DNA from: Flavobacteriales bacterium
GTDB taxonomy: Bacteria; Bacteroidota; Bacteroidia; Flavobacteriales_D; Cryomorphaceae
Assembly: GCA_007125175.1 (NCBI GenBank)
Contig: SLDS01000253.1
Location: 1-33,574 of the forward strand
Direction of reading: 5' to 3'
Length of the DNA: 33,574 bases
Shown: positions 8,623-16,873 of the stretch, in pieces
Layout of the letters: each line of letters begins with the position of its first letter
How positions within the stretch are numbered: position 1 is the first letter of the stretch
Position numbers and translations under genes: made by a program
The notes under the pieces: generated by a model
Told to the model about the DNA's origin: nothing
The model's input: only the letters and a program-made list of their open reading frames with translations
Databases searched by the model: none

Positions 8623-10095
8623 TCAATCGATCTTGTATTCGCTGCCTTGCGGGGTGTCTTTCACGGTAATACCCATTTCCTGAAGGGCATTTCGGATGCG
8701 ATCAGCGGTGGCGTAGTCCTTGCTGAGCTTGGCCGAGTGGCGCAGCTTGAGTATGAGGTCCATCAGCCCGGGTGTGAGTTCTTCCTCTTTGCCTTTGCTC
8801 TCCTCCAGTTTTCTGAATCCGAGCACTGTAAAGGCATAGTCATCAAAGAGGCTTCGGAGGCCAGTCAGGTCTTCTTCACTGCAGCTGCGATCCCCTGATT
8901 GTATTTGTCTGGCGATTTTGGCGGCTTCGAAGAGCACCGAGATCAATATCGGTGTATTGAAGTCATCATTCATGGCTTCAGCACAGGCAGCTTGTAAGGC
9001 AGCAAGGTCAAAATCCGATTTGCCGGAAGGCTCAAGCCCCTCCAGTCCATCGATGGCATCCATCAGGCGCTTGTATCCTTTTTCGGCGGCTCGCAGAGCT
9101 TCATTGGAGAAGTCGAGGGTGCTGGCATAGTGGCACTGAAGCATGAAGAAGCGCACCGTCATGGGGGAGTAGCCCTGCTCGAGCAGTTTGTGATTGCCGC
9201 TAATGAGCTCCTCCGGGGTGAAACCATTGCCTTCGCTTTTGGCCATTTTTCGGCCATTGACAGTGAGCATATTGCCATGCATCCAGATGCGGGGCCCGGA
9301 CTTGCCTGTGGCACCGATGTTTTGTGCGATCTCGCAGTCGTGGTGTGGAAATTTCAGATCCATGCCTCCGCCGTGAATATCAAATTCGGCGCCGAGGTAC
9401 TTGGTACTCATGGCTGAGCATTCGAGGTGCCAACCGGGAAATCCTTCTCCCCAGGGCGAAGGCCAGCGCATGATGTGACTTGATTCGGCGCGTTTCCAGA
9501 TGGCAAAATCCAGTGGGTCGCGCTTGTGGTCTTGCCCGTCGAGGCTGCGGGTATTGGCCATAAGGTCGTCTATATTGCGACCGCTCAATTTTCCGTAAGG
9601 GTGGCTCTCGTTGAATTTGCGCACATCGAAGTACACCGAACCATCCGATTCGTAGGCGAAGCCCTTGTCAAGGATTTTCTTCACCATTTCGATTTGCTCG
9701 ATGATGTGGGCTGTGGCAGTGGGCTCAATGGAAGGGGGCAAGATATTGAAGAGGCGCATCACATCGTGGAAGCCATTGGTGTACTTCTGCACCACCTCCA
9801 TGGGTTCCAGTTGTTCGAGCCGCGCTTTTTTGGCGATCTTATCTTCGCCGCTGTCGGCATCGTCTACCAGGTGGCCTACGTCGGTAATATTGCGCACATA
9901 GCGCACCTTGTAGCCCAAAAAGCTAAGGTAGCGGTACACGATGTCAAAGGACAGAAAAGAGCGCACATTGCCCAGGTGTACATCACTATACACAGTAGGC
10001 CCGCATACATACAGGCCTACATGTGGTGGGTTGATGGGCTCGAAGTTCTCTTTTTGCCGTGTGAGGGTATTGTAGATTTTGAGCTTAGCTGTCAT
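8623..10095 (-). CDS. cysS: Cysteinyl-tRNA synthetase
   Basis: The 490-residue class I aminoacyl-tRNA synthetase charges tRNA-Cys in the cytoplasm. Residues 28-43 ([16 protein letters not shown]) contain the zinc-binding Cys31 and the HxGH-equivalent HLGN (40-43). WHLECSAMS and HHDCEIAQN supply the other zinc-site and active-site residues, and [10 protein letters not shown] is the KMSKS loop. The length matches the family. The start ATG at 10095 lies about 30 bases from a well-formed promoter at 10128-10156 that sits inside the 3' end of the MORN gene. The gene is followed by polA on the same strand. Confidence 0.98.
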   Translation of the reverse strand: MTAKLKIYNTLTRQKENFEPINPPHVGLYVCGPTVYSDVHLGNVRSFLSFDIVYRYLSFLGYKVRYVRNITDVGHLVDDADSGEDKIAKKARLEQLEPMEVVQKYTNGFHDVMRLFNILPPSIEPTATAHIIEQIEMVKKILDKGFAYESDGSVYFDVRKFNESHPYGKLSGRNIDDLMANTRSLDGQDHKRDPLDFAIWKRAESSHIMRWPSPWGEGFPGWHLECSAMSTKYLGAEFDIHGGGMDLKFPHHDCEIAQNIGATGKSGPRIWMHGNMLTVNGRKMAKSEGNGFTPEELISGNHKLLEQGYSPMTVRFFMLQCHYASTLDFSNEALRAAEKGYKRLMDAIDGLEGLEPSGKSDFDLAALQAACAEAMNDDFNTPILISVLFEAAKIARQIQSGDRSCSEEDLTGLRSLFDDYAFTVLGFRKLEESKGKEEELTPGLMDLILKLRHSAKLSKDYATADRIRNALQEMGITVKDTPQGSEYKID

Positions 10096-10124
10096 AAGGG
10101 GATCGATGGAGGGGGTGTCGCTGC

Positions 10125-10146
10125 GGGCAAATTTAGTTATTTGCCC
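10125..10146. repeat. 22-base palindrome over the cysS promoter
   Basis: Arms GGGCAAAT and ATTTGCCC (8 bp, perfect) are separated by TTAGTT. The palindrome contains the stop codon of the MORN gene (10137-10139) and overlaps the cysS -7 box. It could be a protein-binding site or the 3'-end hairpin of the upstream gene. There is no T-run. Confidence 0.6.
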
Positions 10147-10156
10147 GGATCGTCAA
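10128..10156 (-). promoter_or_regulatory. Bacteroidota-type promoter for cysS
   Basis: Minus strand: TTG, 18 bases, TAAATTTG, with the -7 box 32 bases upstream of the cysS ATG. It is one of the best consensus matches in the window. Confidence 0.75.
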
Positions 10157-11051
10157 TCACTCCATAGCCTACGAAACGTCCTTCGCGGTACACCTCTACC
10201 TTGCGCAGCAATCCATCCGCGTCGTAGCGGTGCCACTTTCCATTCCACAGGCGACCTTCTTTGAATTCACCCACCTGTGTGATTTGCTGGTTGCGGTTGT
10301 AAAGGGTGTTGAAACCGGTGTCGCGAAATTTCCCAAGGTTTGGGCGATCCATTTCAGGGGGAGTGGTTTCTTCTTGTGGTAGCTCAGGAATTTTTGGTGT
10401 ATCCTTGGCCTTGTTTGGGCGGCTGTGGTCTACGATGCTTTCTGTGTCGGTTAGGCCATTTACGATTCGCTTTTCGAGCTTTGGCTCACCATTGGGGTAG
10501 AAGACCCTCATCATTCCGTGGGCAGTTCCATTTTCCACTTCCACGCTCATCTGCAATTGCCCGTTGGGGTAGTAATATTTCTGCACGCCGTCGCGCTTGC
10601 CGTAATTGTTGAATTGGAAGTGCTGAGCGACCTGTCCATTTTTGTGGAAACGCTTGTACTCTCCCACATTCCGGTTGCCTTGCCAATCGCCTATTTCCTC
10701 GATTTGTCCATTGTCGTAGTAAGTGGTGTACCAGCCCCGGGGATGGTTGTCGGCATAGGTAATCTCGCTGCGCATACCACCGGTAGGAAAGAACTTCTTC
10801 CACACACCGCTGCGCTTGTTGTCGAGGTAATTGCCCTCCTCCACCACCTGACCTTTTTTGTAGGCCTTGTCGTGTACCATTTCGCCGGTAATTCGCCAAA
10901 ATCCCTGGCGCATTCCTTGGCTGTCAATGGCATTGAGCGCACCTCCGGCCAGGGTGTCGGTGTGTTCATTTCCCACACTTGTGCTTACGCAAAATACGGG
11001 TGACCAAGCCGATATCAATAGGGCTAAGAAGATGTGACGCATCGCTTTCAT
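10137..11051 (-). CDS. Exported MORN-repeat (YwqK-like) protein
   Basis: The product has 304 residues from the ATG at 11051; an upstream TTG at 11063 is less likely. An N-terminal hydrophobic stretch ([16 protein letters not shown]) is a signal peptide. Residues about 45-205 are a chain of MORN_2-type repeats of the form YYxNGQ...[72 protein letters not shown] Pro-rich linker and one more repeat-like block follow. Databases often label such proteins antitoxin YwqK, but nothing here indicates a toxin partner. They are better described as repeat proteins of unknown function on the cell surface or in the periplasm. The stop codon lies inside the palindrome over the cysS promoter. Confidence 0.85.
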   Translation of the reverse strand: MKAMRHIFLALLISAWSPVFCVSTSVGNEHTDTLAGGALNAIDSQGMRQGFWRITGEMVHDKAYKKGQVVEEGNYLDNKRSGVWKKFFPTGGMRSEITYADNHPRGWYTTYYDNGQIEEIGDWQGNRNVGEYKRFHKNGQVAQHFQFNNYGKRDGVQKYYYPNGQLQMSVEVENGTAHGMMRVFYPNGEPKLEKRIVNGLTDTESIVDHSRPNKAKDTPKIPELPQEETTPPEMDRPNLGKFRDTGFNTLYNRNQQITQVGEFKEGRLWNGKWHRYDADGLLRKVEVYREGRFVGYGVIDDPGK

Positions 11052-11107
11052 AGGGTTTAGCAAGATTTATGCTTCCCATACGATGCTGCCCGGCCGAATG
11101 TTACCGA

Positions 11108-12064
11108 TTATTCGACGGGGACCTTCTTTTTCAGGTTGAGGAGCATGTCTTCCACCATCGCTTGCAGGCTGTAGTCGGGTTTCCAGCCCCAATGCTCTCT
11201 GGCCATGTGGTCGTCGAGGCTGCTGGGCCAGCTCTGTGCAATGGCGTCGCGGTAGTCGGGTTCATAGCGTATGGTGAACTCGGGAATGTGCACGCGGATG
11301 GCATCGGCGAGCATGGCTGGTGTAATGGAGAAGCCACTGATATTGTAGCTCGTGCGCAGGCCGATCTTTTCTTCCGGAGCAGCCATGATTTCCATTACGG
11401 CCTTGGTGGCATCGGGCATGTACATCATGGGGAGGCGTGCTGATTCGCTCAGGAAGCAGTCGTAGTGTCCTTGCTTGAGCGCCTCGTGAAAGATGTGAAC
11501 AGCATAATCTGTGGTGCCACCGCCGGGAGCGCTTTTGTAGCCAATGATGCCTGGATAGCGCACGCTGCGTATATCGACCTTGTAGCGCTTGTGGTAATAT
11601 TCGCACCAGCTCTCACCGGCCACCTTGGTGATGCCATACACCGTGGTGGGTTCCATGATGGTGCGCTGAGGGGTTCGGTCTTTCGGGGTATTTGGCCCGA
11701 ATACGGCGATGCTGCTGGGCCAAAACATGCGCTTGATATGGCCTTCCCTCGCCAGATCCAAGACGTTGGAGAGCCCGTTCATGTTGAGATCCCAGCCCAG
11801 AGCGGGATTCTTTTCGGCAGTGGCCGAGAGCAATGCTGCCAGGTGGTATACTTCCTCGCACTTGTGAGCGATCACTATCTCAGCGAGTTTGGCTTTGTCG
11901 AGCACATTGATTTGCTCGTAGGGGCCATCAGCCAGCACCTCCGGAGGGCTGGAATGGATATCCGAGGCGATTACCTTATCCCTTCCATGCGCCGAGCGCA
12001 ATGCTTGCACCAGTTCGCTGCCTATTTGCCCGGCAGCACCAATAACGAGGATGGTCGATTTCAT
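11108..12064 (-). CDS. tdh: L-threonine 3-dehydrogenase, SDR (epimerase-like) type
   Basis: The product has 318 residues from the ATG at 12064. The 14-residue upstream extension is not family-like and would reach toward the promoter. It is an extended short-chain dehydrogenase. The NAD-binding motif is GAAGQIG near the N terminus, the catalytic pair is YGITK, and APGGGTTDYAV is the signature block that separates threonine dehydrogenases from sugar epimerases. It oxidises L-threonine to 2-amino-3-ketobutyrate, which KBL ligase (not in the window) would cleave to glycine and acetyl-CoA. It is divergent from the homogentisate dioxygenase gene, with a 182-base shared upstream region. Together with the threonine aldolase at 26080 it gives two threonine-degrading routes. 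Confidence 0.9.
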   Translation of the reverse strand: MKSTILVIGAAGQIGSELVQALRSAHGRDKVIASDIHSSPPEVLADGPYEQINVLDKAKLAEIVIAHKCEEVYHLAALLSATAEKNPALGWDLNMNGLSNVLDLAREGHIKRMFWPSSIAVFGPNTPKDRTPQRTIMEPTTVYGITKVAGESWCEYYHKRYKVDIRSVRYPGIIGYKSAPGGGTTDYAVHIFHEALKQGHYDCFLSESARLPMMYMPDATKAVMEIMAAPEEKIGLRTSYNISGFSITPAMLADAIRVHIPEFTIRYEPDYRDAIAQSWPSSLDDHMAREHWGWKPDYSLQAMVEDMLLNLKKKVPVE

Positions 12065-12123
12065 AGGTGTAAAGCGTCTTGCAGTGCAGCCCGGTTCTCG
12101 ATTCATGCGGGGCTACCTTGCGG

Positions 12124-12131
12124 CAAAATTA
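12124..12131 (-). promoter_or_regulatory. Putative -7 box for tdh
   Basis: TAATTTTG on the minus strand, about 60 bases upstream of the ATG at 12064. No perfect TTG lies at the -33 position. Confidence 0.45.
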
Positions 12132-12213
12132 GTGATAAAAGCAGCATGGCAGAATCCCGGGACCCTTTCTTTGGCCAATACCCGGGGTGCATGGGCATCC
12201 GTACTGAATTGGG

Positions 12214-12221
12214 TATATTTG
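12214..12221 (+). promoter_or_regulatory. Putative -7 box for hmgA
   Basis: TATATTTG lies 25 bases upstream of the hmgA ATG at 12247. No TTG is found at 17-23 bases upstream. Confidence 0.5.
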
Positions 12222-12246
12222 TGCGCACCAACCATAGCATTACCTT

Positions 12247-13407
12247 ATGCCCATCTACCACCACCTGGGAAATATTCCTCCCAAGCGCCATACTGTATTT
12301 CGCAAAGCCAATGGAGAGCTGTATTACGAGCAGCTATTCGGCACAGAAGGCTTTAGCGGCATGTCATCCCTGCTCTACCACATCCACCGCCCCACCATGG
12401 TAAAGGCCTTGGGCGAGGTGAAGAATGTGGCGCCCGAGATAGCCATTGACCGCAATCTGAAGAGCTATATGTTTGCAGGGCTCAAGGCCAAACCCGCCGA
12501 TGACTTCCTCGAAAGCCGCATTCCCGTGCTGGTCAACAATGACTGCCACATAGAATTGGCCGCTCCCCGGCGGTCCATGGACGCTTATTTTTACAAAAAT
12601 GCCGATGCCGATGAGGTGATCTTCGTGCACAAAGGCAGCGGCGTACTTCAAACCATGATGGGTGAGCTGCCCTTCGCATATGGCGATTACCTCGTGGTGC
12701 CCCGGGGCATGATATACCGCATGCAGTTCGAAGGTGAAGACAACCGACTCTTCATCGTTCAGTCCTTTAGCCCGGTGTATACACCCAAGCGCTACCGCAA
12801 CTACTTCGGGCAGCTGCTCGAGCACAGCCCATTTTGCGAACGCGATATCCGAAGGCCGCAATACATGGAGCCTGTGGATGAAAAGGGCGCTTTCACGATG
12901 AAAATCCGCAAGCAAAACTGCCTGCATCATTACACCTATGCCAGTCACCCCTTTGATGTGGTGGGCTGGGATGGTTACAATTATCCCTATGCTTTCAGCA
13001 TATTCGACTTTGAGCCCATCACAGGCCGCATCCATCAGCCCCCCCCTGTGCATCAGACTTTCGAAGCCCACAATTTTGTGATTTGCTCCTTTTGTCCTAG
13101 GCTTTACGATTACCACCCTGAGGCCATCCCGGCGCCATACAACCATAGCAATATCGACAGCGATGAGGTGCTCTACTATGTAGATGGAGACTTCATGAGC
13201 CGCAACCATGTGGAGAAGGGCTTTATCTCTCTGCATCCGGCAGGCATTCCCCACGGCCCCCATCCGGGAGCAGCCGAGCGCAGCATCGGCCAAAAGGAAA
13301 CCGAGGAGCTTGCAGTCATGGTAGATACCTTTAAGCCCTTGATGGTTACCAAACAGGCTCTTGAGCTCGAAGAGCCCGGCTATTGGGAGAGTTGGCTAGA
13401 GGCTTGA
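12247..13407 (+). CDS. hmgA: Homogentisate 1,2-dioxygenase
   Basis: The 386-residue product is a cupin-fold, Fe(II)-dependent enzyme that opens the ring of homogentisate to maleylacetoacetate in phenylalanine/tyrosine degradation. It begins MPIYHHLGNIPPKRHTVFRK. It carries the family blocks DEVIFVHKGSG, PRGMIYRMQFE and VVGWDGYNYPYAFSIFDFEP, and the metal-site region HSNIDSDEVLYY followed by HPAGIPHGPHPG. The length fits the compact bacterial form. The gene stands alone: maleylacetoacetate isomerase, fumarylacetoacetase and the 4-hydroxyphenylpyruvate dioxygenase are not in the window. It converges on the FISUMP lipoprotein gene with only 17 bases between the stop codons. Confidence 0.95.
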   Translation: MPIYHHLGNIPPKRHTVFRKANGELYYEQLFGTEGFSGMSSLLYHIHRPTMVKALGEVKNVAPEIAIDRNLKSYMFAGLKAKPADDFLESRIPVLVNNDCHIELAAPRRSMDAYFYKNADADEVIFVHKGSGVLQTMMGELPFAYGDYLVVPRGMIYRMQFEGEDNRLFIVQSFSPVYTPKRYRNYFGQLLEHSPFCERDIRRPQYMEPVDEKGAFTMKIRKQNCLHHYTYASHPFDVVGWDGYNYPYAFSIFDFEPITGRIHQPPPVHQTFEAHNFVICSFCPRLYDYHPEAIPAPYNHSNIDSDEVLYYVDGDFMSRNHVEKGFISLHPAGIPHGPHPGAAERSIGQKETEELAVMVDTFKPLMVTKQALELEEPGYWESWLEA

Positions 13408-13424
13408 CCCTGCTCAGGCCCCTA

Positions 13425-14531
13425 TCAATCCTTGATACAGCGAACAGCGTAACCGGTTCCTCTCAAGCCCACCGTCAATATGGAGGTGGTTTCGTCAAAA
13501 TAGAAATAGCGTACACCCGTACCCGAAACAGAGCTGCTCCAGTAGTAGCCAAGGGTAGCGAAGCTCACGTTGCCCACACTGCTTTCGCGAAAGCCAGAGG
13601 CGGGAAGCATCAGTGGGGAGGAAAAGGCATCAGCCGCATTCCCTATCCCGACCTGACGCTCGGCAGTCCATTCATCCATCGTGGGCAACCTGAAACCTGA
13701 TGGACAAGGATTGTTGATGCCATTCACGCCCTGCCACAAGTTATCATTCTGAGGGCTTCGCCAGTCAATAGCCGAGAGCGATGCTGCTAAAATAAAGCTA
13801 CTGGTTTCGGGCTGGTCAAGACTGCTCAGGGTACTTGTGGTATCTGAGTCTCGGTTTTGGTGTCCGTCGTCACCTCGGCCCCATTGAAAGAGGTCGCCGA
13901 AGGATTCGGAATCGTTGATAGCCGTGGCGACTTGTGAAGCTCCCAGGTTACGGTCAAGCCAGCAGGTACAGTTGGCACCAACTACAACACCATATGTCAC
14001 CGTTTCGCCCTTGTAGGTGAAGGTAACTTCGTCGGGACAAATGGTATTGGCCTCCACCTCCAGCACCAATTCACAGCTGCTACCTCCCAGGCTCAGCGCG
14101 AAAACGGCATTGCCACAAGTGGATGGTGTACCAGTAATGCTGTAGGTCAAGGTGCCATTGCCATTGGCAACATTGCCAGGGCTTAGGGTAGCTGTGAGGC
14201 CAATTACCTCCGTCGATTCCACCGTGTTTCCATTGTGTGGCCCGCCATTGCCCCCGCTGTAAGGTACTTGTACACTCACGCCGCTAGCTGCTTCTTCCTG
14301 AATCAGGTTGCCGTTCAGAGTGGCACTGCTGCACTCGAGTGAGGACAATGCCGCATCATCCTCTTCTTCTTTCTCGCAAGCAGACAAGAGGATCATTAGC
14401 GATGCAAAGGCCAAAGCTCTGAGGGGAAAGTGGAGATGGCGAAAGGGGTGGGTTAAATCATGTTTTGGAATGAATCGAGTAGCCAAACGCGAATTGGTTA
14501 ATCCTGGCGAACTAATATTCGAAAACTTCAT
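13425..14531 (-). CDS. FISUMP-domain lipoprotein, probably surface exposed
   Basis: The product has 368 residues. The lipobox LLSAC (Cys52) follows an unusually long, basic N-region. The nearest in-frame ATG is at 14531, so the signal peptide is long or the true start is a non-ATG codon further in. The residues after Cys are EKEEEDD, matching the X-K-(D/E)2-X lipoprotein surface-export signal known from Capnocytophaga. A beta-rich linker (about 70-180) precedes a C-terminal FISUMP (Fibrobacter succinogenes major paralogous) domain: CWLDRNLGASQVA, GDLFQWGRGDDGHQ, NPCPSGFRLPTMDEW, LGYYWSSSVSG and GYAVRCIKD. Such domains are related to DUF1566 and to C-type-lectin-like folds and are thought to act in adhesion or ligand binding. 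The exact role is unknown. Confidence 0.88.
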   Translation of the reverse strand: MKFSNISSPGLTNSRLATRFIPKHDLTHPFRHLHFPLRALAFASLMILLSACEKEEEDDAALSSLECSSATLNGNLIQEEAASGVSVQVPYSGGNGGPHNGNTVESTEVIGLTATLSPGNVANGNGTLTYSITGTPSTCGNAVFALSLGGSSCELVLEVEANTICPDEVTFTYKGETVTYGVVVGANCTCWLDRNLGASQVATAINDSESFGDLFQWGRGDDGHQNRDSDTTSTLSSLDQPETSSFILAASLSAIDWRSPQNDNLWQGVNGINNPCPSGFRLPTMDEWTAERQVGIGNAADAFSSPLMLPASGFRESSVGNVSFATLGYYWSSSVSGTGVRYFYFDETTSILTVGLRGTGYAVRCIKD

Positions 14532-14899
14532 TGAGCTTAGGATTTGTGAGGAGCATAGTGGCGTGGAGGATTTTGACTCAAAGGTAGTTAATTTAGCCTT
14601 GAAGGGGGGGCGATTAAGCCACTTTGGAACCCGAACGGGTTCGGGAGGGCGTCACCGAAGGCATTCCAGAACAGGGTCTCATTGGGGCAAGAATCAAGCC
14701 AAACACGTGATCTGGAATTGCATTGATGCCTTTTGAACTGATAGTGGGCGGCCAATGGCGCATGAGAAAGATACCCTCAGTGAGTTTTGAATTGGCAGGA
14801 GAAGGTTTTCTGATCAATTTCCCAGATGGCTAGGGCCTTGAGATGAACCTGTCAAATAGAAACCTAGCCCCCGACAACCCTTTCTTAGCAGTCCTTTTC
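14532..14899. other. 368-base gap between the FISUMP lipoprotein and the acyl-CoA ligase
   Basis: The gap contains a -7 box at 14579-14586, a run of seven G at about 14604-14610, and a compact GC-rich palindrome at 14627-14645 that can fold as GAACCCG-AA-CGGGTTC or as CCCGAAC-GG-GTTCGGG. It also holds 7-bp arms GGCTAGG/CCTAGCC at 14828-14834 and 14863-14869, and a 35-codon ORF (14726-14833, +) with no recognisable homology. It may contain decayed sequence. No convincing gene is present. Confidence 0.5.
14579..14586 (-). promoter_or_regulatory. Putative -7 box for the FISUMP lipoprotein gene
   Basis: TACCTTTG on the minus strand, 48 bases upstream of the ATG at 14531. There is no clear -33 TTG. 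Confidence 0.45.
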
Positions 14900-16669
14900 T
14901 CAGCCGGCGTAGATCTGCTCGATAAGGTCTTTGTAGCGATCGAGTATCACCTTTCGCTTGAGCTTCAGGGTGGGGGTGATTTCCTTATTTTCAATGGAAA
15001 ACTCCTCCTCGAGCAGCTCGAATTTCTTGATCTGCTCCCACTTGCCGAATCCTTCATTTTTCTCTTGCACCTCCTCGGCATAGCGCTCGATCACTTTTGG
15101 GTTTTTCAACATTTCAGCCCGACTGTTATAGCTGATCTCTTTGCGCTTGCACCATTCTTCCAGAAATTCATAAGCGGGTACGATCAGCGCTGCCGGGTGC
15201 TTGCGGTTTTCGCCAATCACCATGATTTGCTCGATGAAGCGGCTCTCCTTGAACTTGTTTTCCATCAGCTGTGGAGCGATGTATTTGCCACCGGAAGTTT
15301 TGAAAATCTCCTTCTTGCGATCGGTAATCCTGAGGAATTGCCCATCGACGAGCTCCCCAATATCGCCGGTATGAAACCATCCATCGGTATCGATCACGGC
15401 ATCGGTGAGATCGGGCCGCTTGTAATAGCCCATCATCACATTGGGCCCTTTGACGAGAATTTCTCCATCGTCGGCGATCTTCACATGTACATCGGCGATG
15501 GGCCTCCCCGTAGTGCCTATGCGCAGCCCATTGTTTTCCAGTTGATTTACGCTGACAACCGGTGAAGTTTCGGTAAGGCCATAGCCCTCCAGCACTGGAA
15601 TGCCGGCAGCATTGAAGATACGCGCCAAGCGTGGGTTCAGTGCGGCACTACCACTTGCTACAGCCTGCACATTTCCACCCAGGGCCTCCTGCCATTTGCT
15701 GAAAATGAGTTTTCGAGCTATCTTGAGTTTGAGCTCATACCAAGGGCCGTTTTGCCCATAGGGCTGGTATTTTTCGCCCAGGCCCACCGCCCAGAAAAAC
15801 AGCGAGCGCTTGATGCCCGTGAGATCGGCACCCTTGGCCATGATCTTGTCGAATACCTTCTCCAGCAATCGGGGCACAGCGGTGAATACATTTGGCTTCA
15901 CATCGCGTATGTCGTCTCCGATGGTTTCCATGCTTTCTGCAAAATAGAGGGACACCCCGGTGTAGGTGTAGAGATAGATGATCATGCGCTCATAGATGTG
16001 GCACAAAGGCAAGAAGCTCACTCCTTTGGCGTGGCTATCTACAGGCAATCTTTCCTTGCTGGCTATGGTGTTGCTGGCCACGTTTTGATGAGCGAGCATC
16101 ACACCCTTGGGAGTGCCAGTGGTGCCGGAGGTATAGATCAGGGTGGCCAGGTCTGAGGGTTTTACTTCCGCGCGCAGCTTTTGTATGGCCTCCACGTCGG
16201 GTTGATCCTCGAGCACGGTCTTCCAATGGGAGGCATCATCAACCTCATCGAAGGTGTATATGCCTTCCAGGCTCTGCACTTTTTCCCTGAGTCCCTTCAC
16301 TTTGGCAAAGAGTTCGGCATCGCTCACAAAGGCCAGCTTCACTTCAGAATCATTGAAAATGAAGCGGTAATCCTCTTCGCTGATGGTGGGGTAGATGGGC
16401 ACATTGATGGCGCCTATCTGGAGAATGGCCAAATCGGTGATCACCCATTCAGGGCGGTTGTTGGAGATGATGGCCACCTTGTCTCCAGGCTTGATGCCAA
16501 GCTTCAGTAGTCCGTCGCTCAGCGAGTTGGCGATATCGATCACCTCTTGGGTGCTGTATTTTTGCCACTTGCCATCCACTTTTCCCGCAAGGGCATCCTT
16601 TTTGGGAAAATTTTCGAGCTGGTAGAAGATGAAATCGAAAAGACGGGTATTCGAAGCTTGTAAAGACAT
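14900..16669 (-). CDS. Long-chain fatty-acid--CoA ligase (AMP-forming)
   Basis: The 589-residue ANL-superfamily enzyme activates fatty acids to acyl-CoA through an acyl-adenylate. The P-loop-like motif is YTSGTTGTPKGVML (about 180-195). It is followed by GYGLTETSPVV, DGWFHTGDIGE, the hinge DRKKEIFKTSGGKYIAP and the C-terminal ITPTLKLKRK with the adenylation lysine. An N-terminal segment of the FAA1/FadD15 subclass (LENFPKKDALAGK) favours long-chain substrates. The start MSLQASNTRLFDF fits the family. It is likely monocistronic: the nearest same-strand gene, FISUMP, is 368 bases downstream. Whether it serves catabolism or lipid synthesis cannot be read from context. Confidence 0.94.
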   Translation of the reverse strand: MSLQASNTRLFDFIFYQLENFPKKDALAGKVDGKWQKYSTQEVIDIANSLSDGLLKLGIKPGDKVAIISNNRPEWVITDLAILQIGAINVPIYPTISEEDYRFIFNDSEVKLAFVSDAELFAKVKGLREKVQSLEGIYTFDEVDDASHWKTVLEDQPDVEAIQKLRAEVKPSDLATLIYTSGTTGTPKGVMLAHQNVASNTIASKERLPVDSHAKGVSFLPLCHIYERMIIYLYTYTGVSLYFAESMETIGDDIRDVKPNVFTAVPRLLEKVFDKIMAKGADLTGIKRSLFFWAVGLGEKYQPYGQNGPWYELKLKIARKLIFSKWQEALGGNVQAVASGSAALNPRLARIFNAAGIPVLEGYGLTETSPVVSVNQLENNGLRIGTTGRPIADVHVKIADDGEILVKGPNVMMGYYKRPDLTDAVIDTDGWFHTGDIGELVDGQFLRITDRKKEIFKTSGGKYIAPQLMENKFKESRFIEQIMVIGENRKHPAALIVPAYEFLEEWCKRKEISYNSRAEMLKNPKVIERYAEEVQEKNEGFGKWEQIKKFELLEEEFSIENKEITPTLKLKRKVILDRYKDLIEQIYAG

Positions 16670-16761
16670 AGAGCCGTTTTTAGTGATTTTGACAGGCCCT
16701 AATATCGCAATTCGAAATTAATACAGTCAAGAGGCGATTGTCCGTTTTATTTATTTTGTCG

Positions 16762-16873
16762 CCACATTTTTGCAGGAGGCTAAAAAACAAAGGAGTAGAC
16801 AATGAGCGGCGAGATTCACAAATCGATATGGCAGGGCAGCCAGAATGTATTTTATCAATCGCGAAACATCTGA
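16762..16873 (+). other. Possible promoter-leader-short ORF unit (relic or small peptide)
   Basis: A TTG at 16738 lies 22 bases before CACATTTTTG. After that come an unusually good ribosome site (AAAGGAG, spaced from the ATG at 16802) and a 23-codon ORF, MSGEIHKSIWQGSQNVFYQSRNI, ending at 16873. The ORF overlaps the last 19 bases of the convergent barrel-protein gene. It could be a peptide gene, or the surviving 5' end of a deleted gene. Support is weak. Confidence 0.25.

Noticed and set aside
8580-8625. Small CCCT/AGGG hairpin between cysS and polA as a terminator
   Set aside because: The stem is only 4 bp with no T-run; cysS-polA readthrough is more likely.
10137-11051. Annotation of the MORN protein as an antitoxin
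   Set aside because: The antitoxin label is inherited from YwqK. The protein here has a signal peptide and no toxin gene beside it.
11465-13293. Long antisense frames over tdh and hmgA (312 and 309 codons)
   Set aside because: Both lie opposite genes with clear family motifs and are shadows of GC-rich codon use.
13425-14531. FISUMP protein as type IX secretion cargo
   Set aside because: It has a lipobox and ends in GYAVRCIKD without the C-terminal sorting domain pattern.
16710-16730. TTGACT-like -35 hexamer on the minus strand upstream of the acyl-CoA ligase
   Set aside because: No matching -10 at standard spacing, and Bacteroidota use a different promoter consensus.
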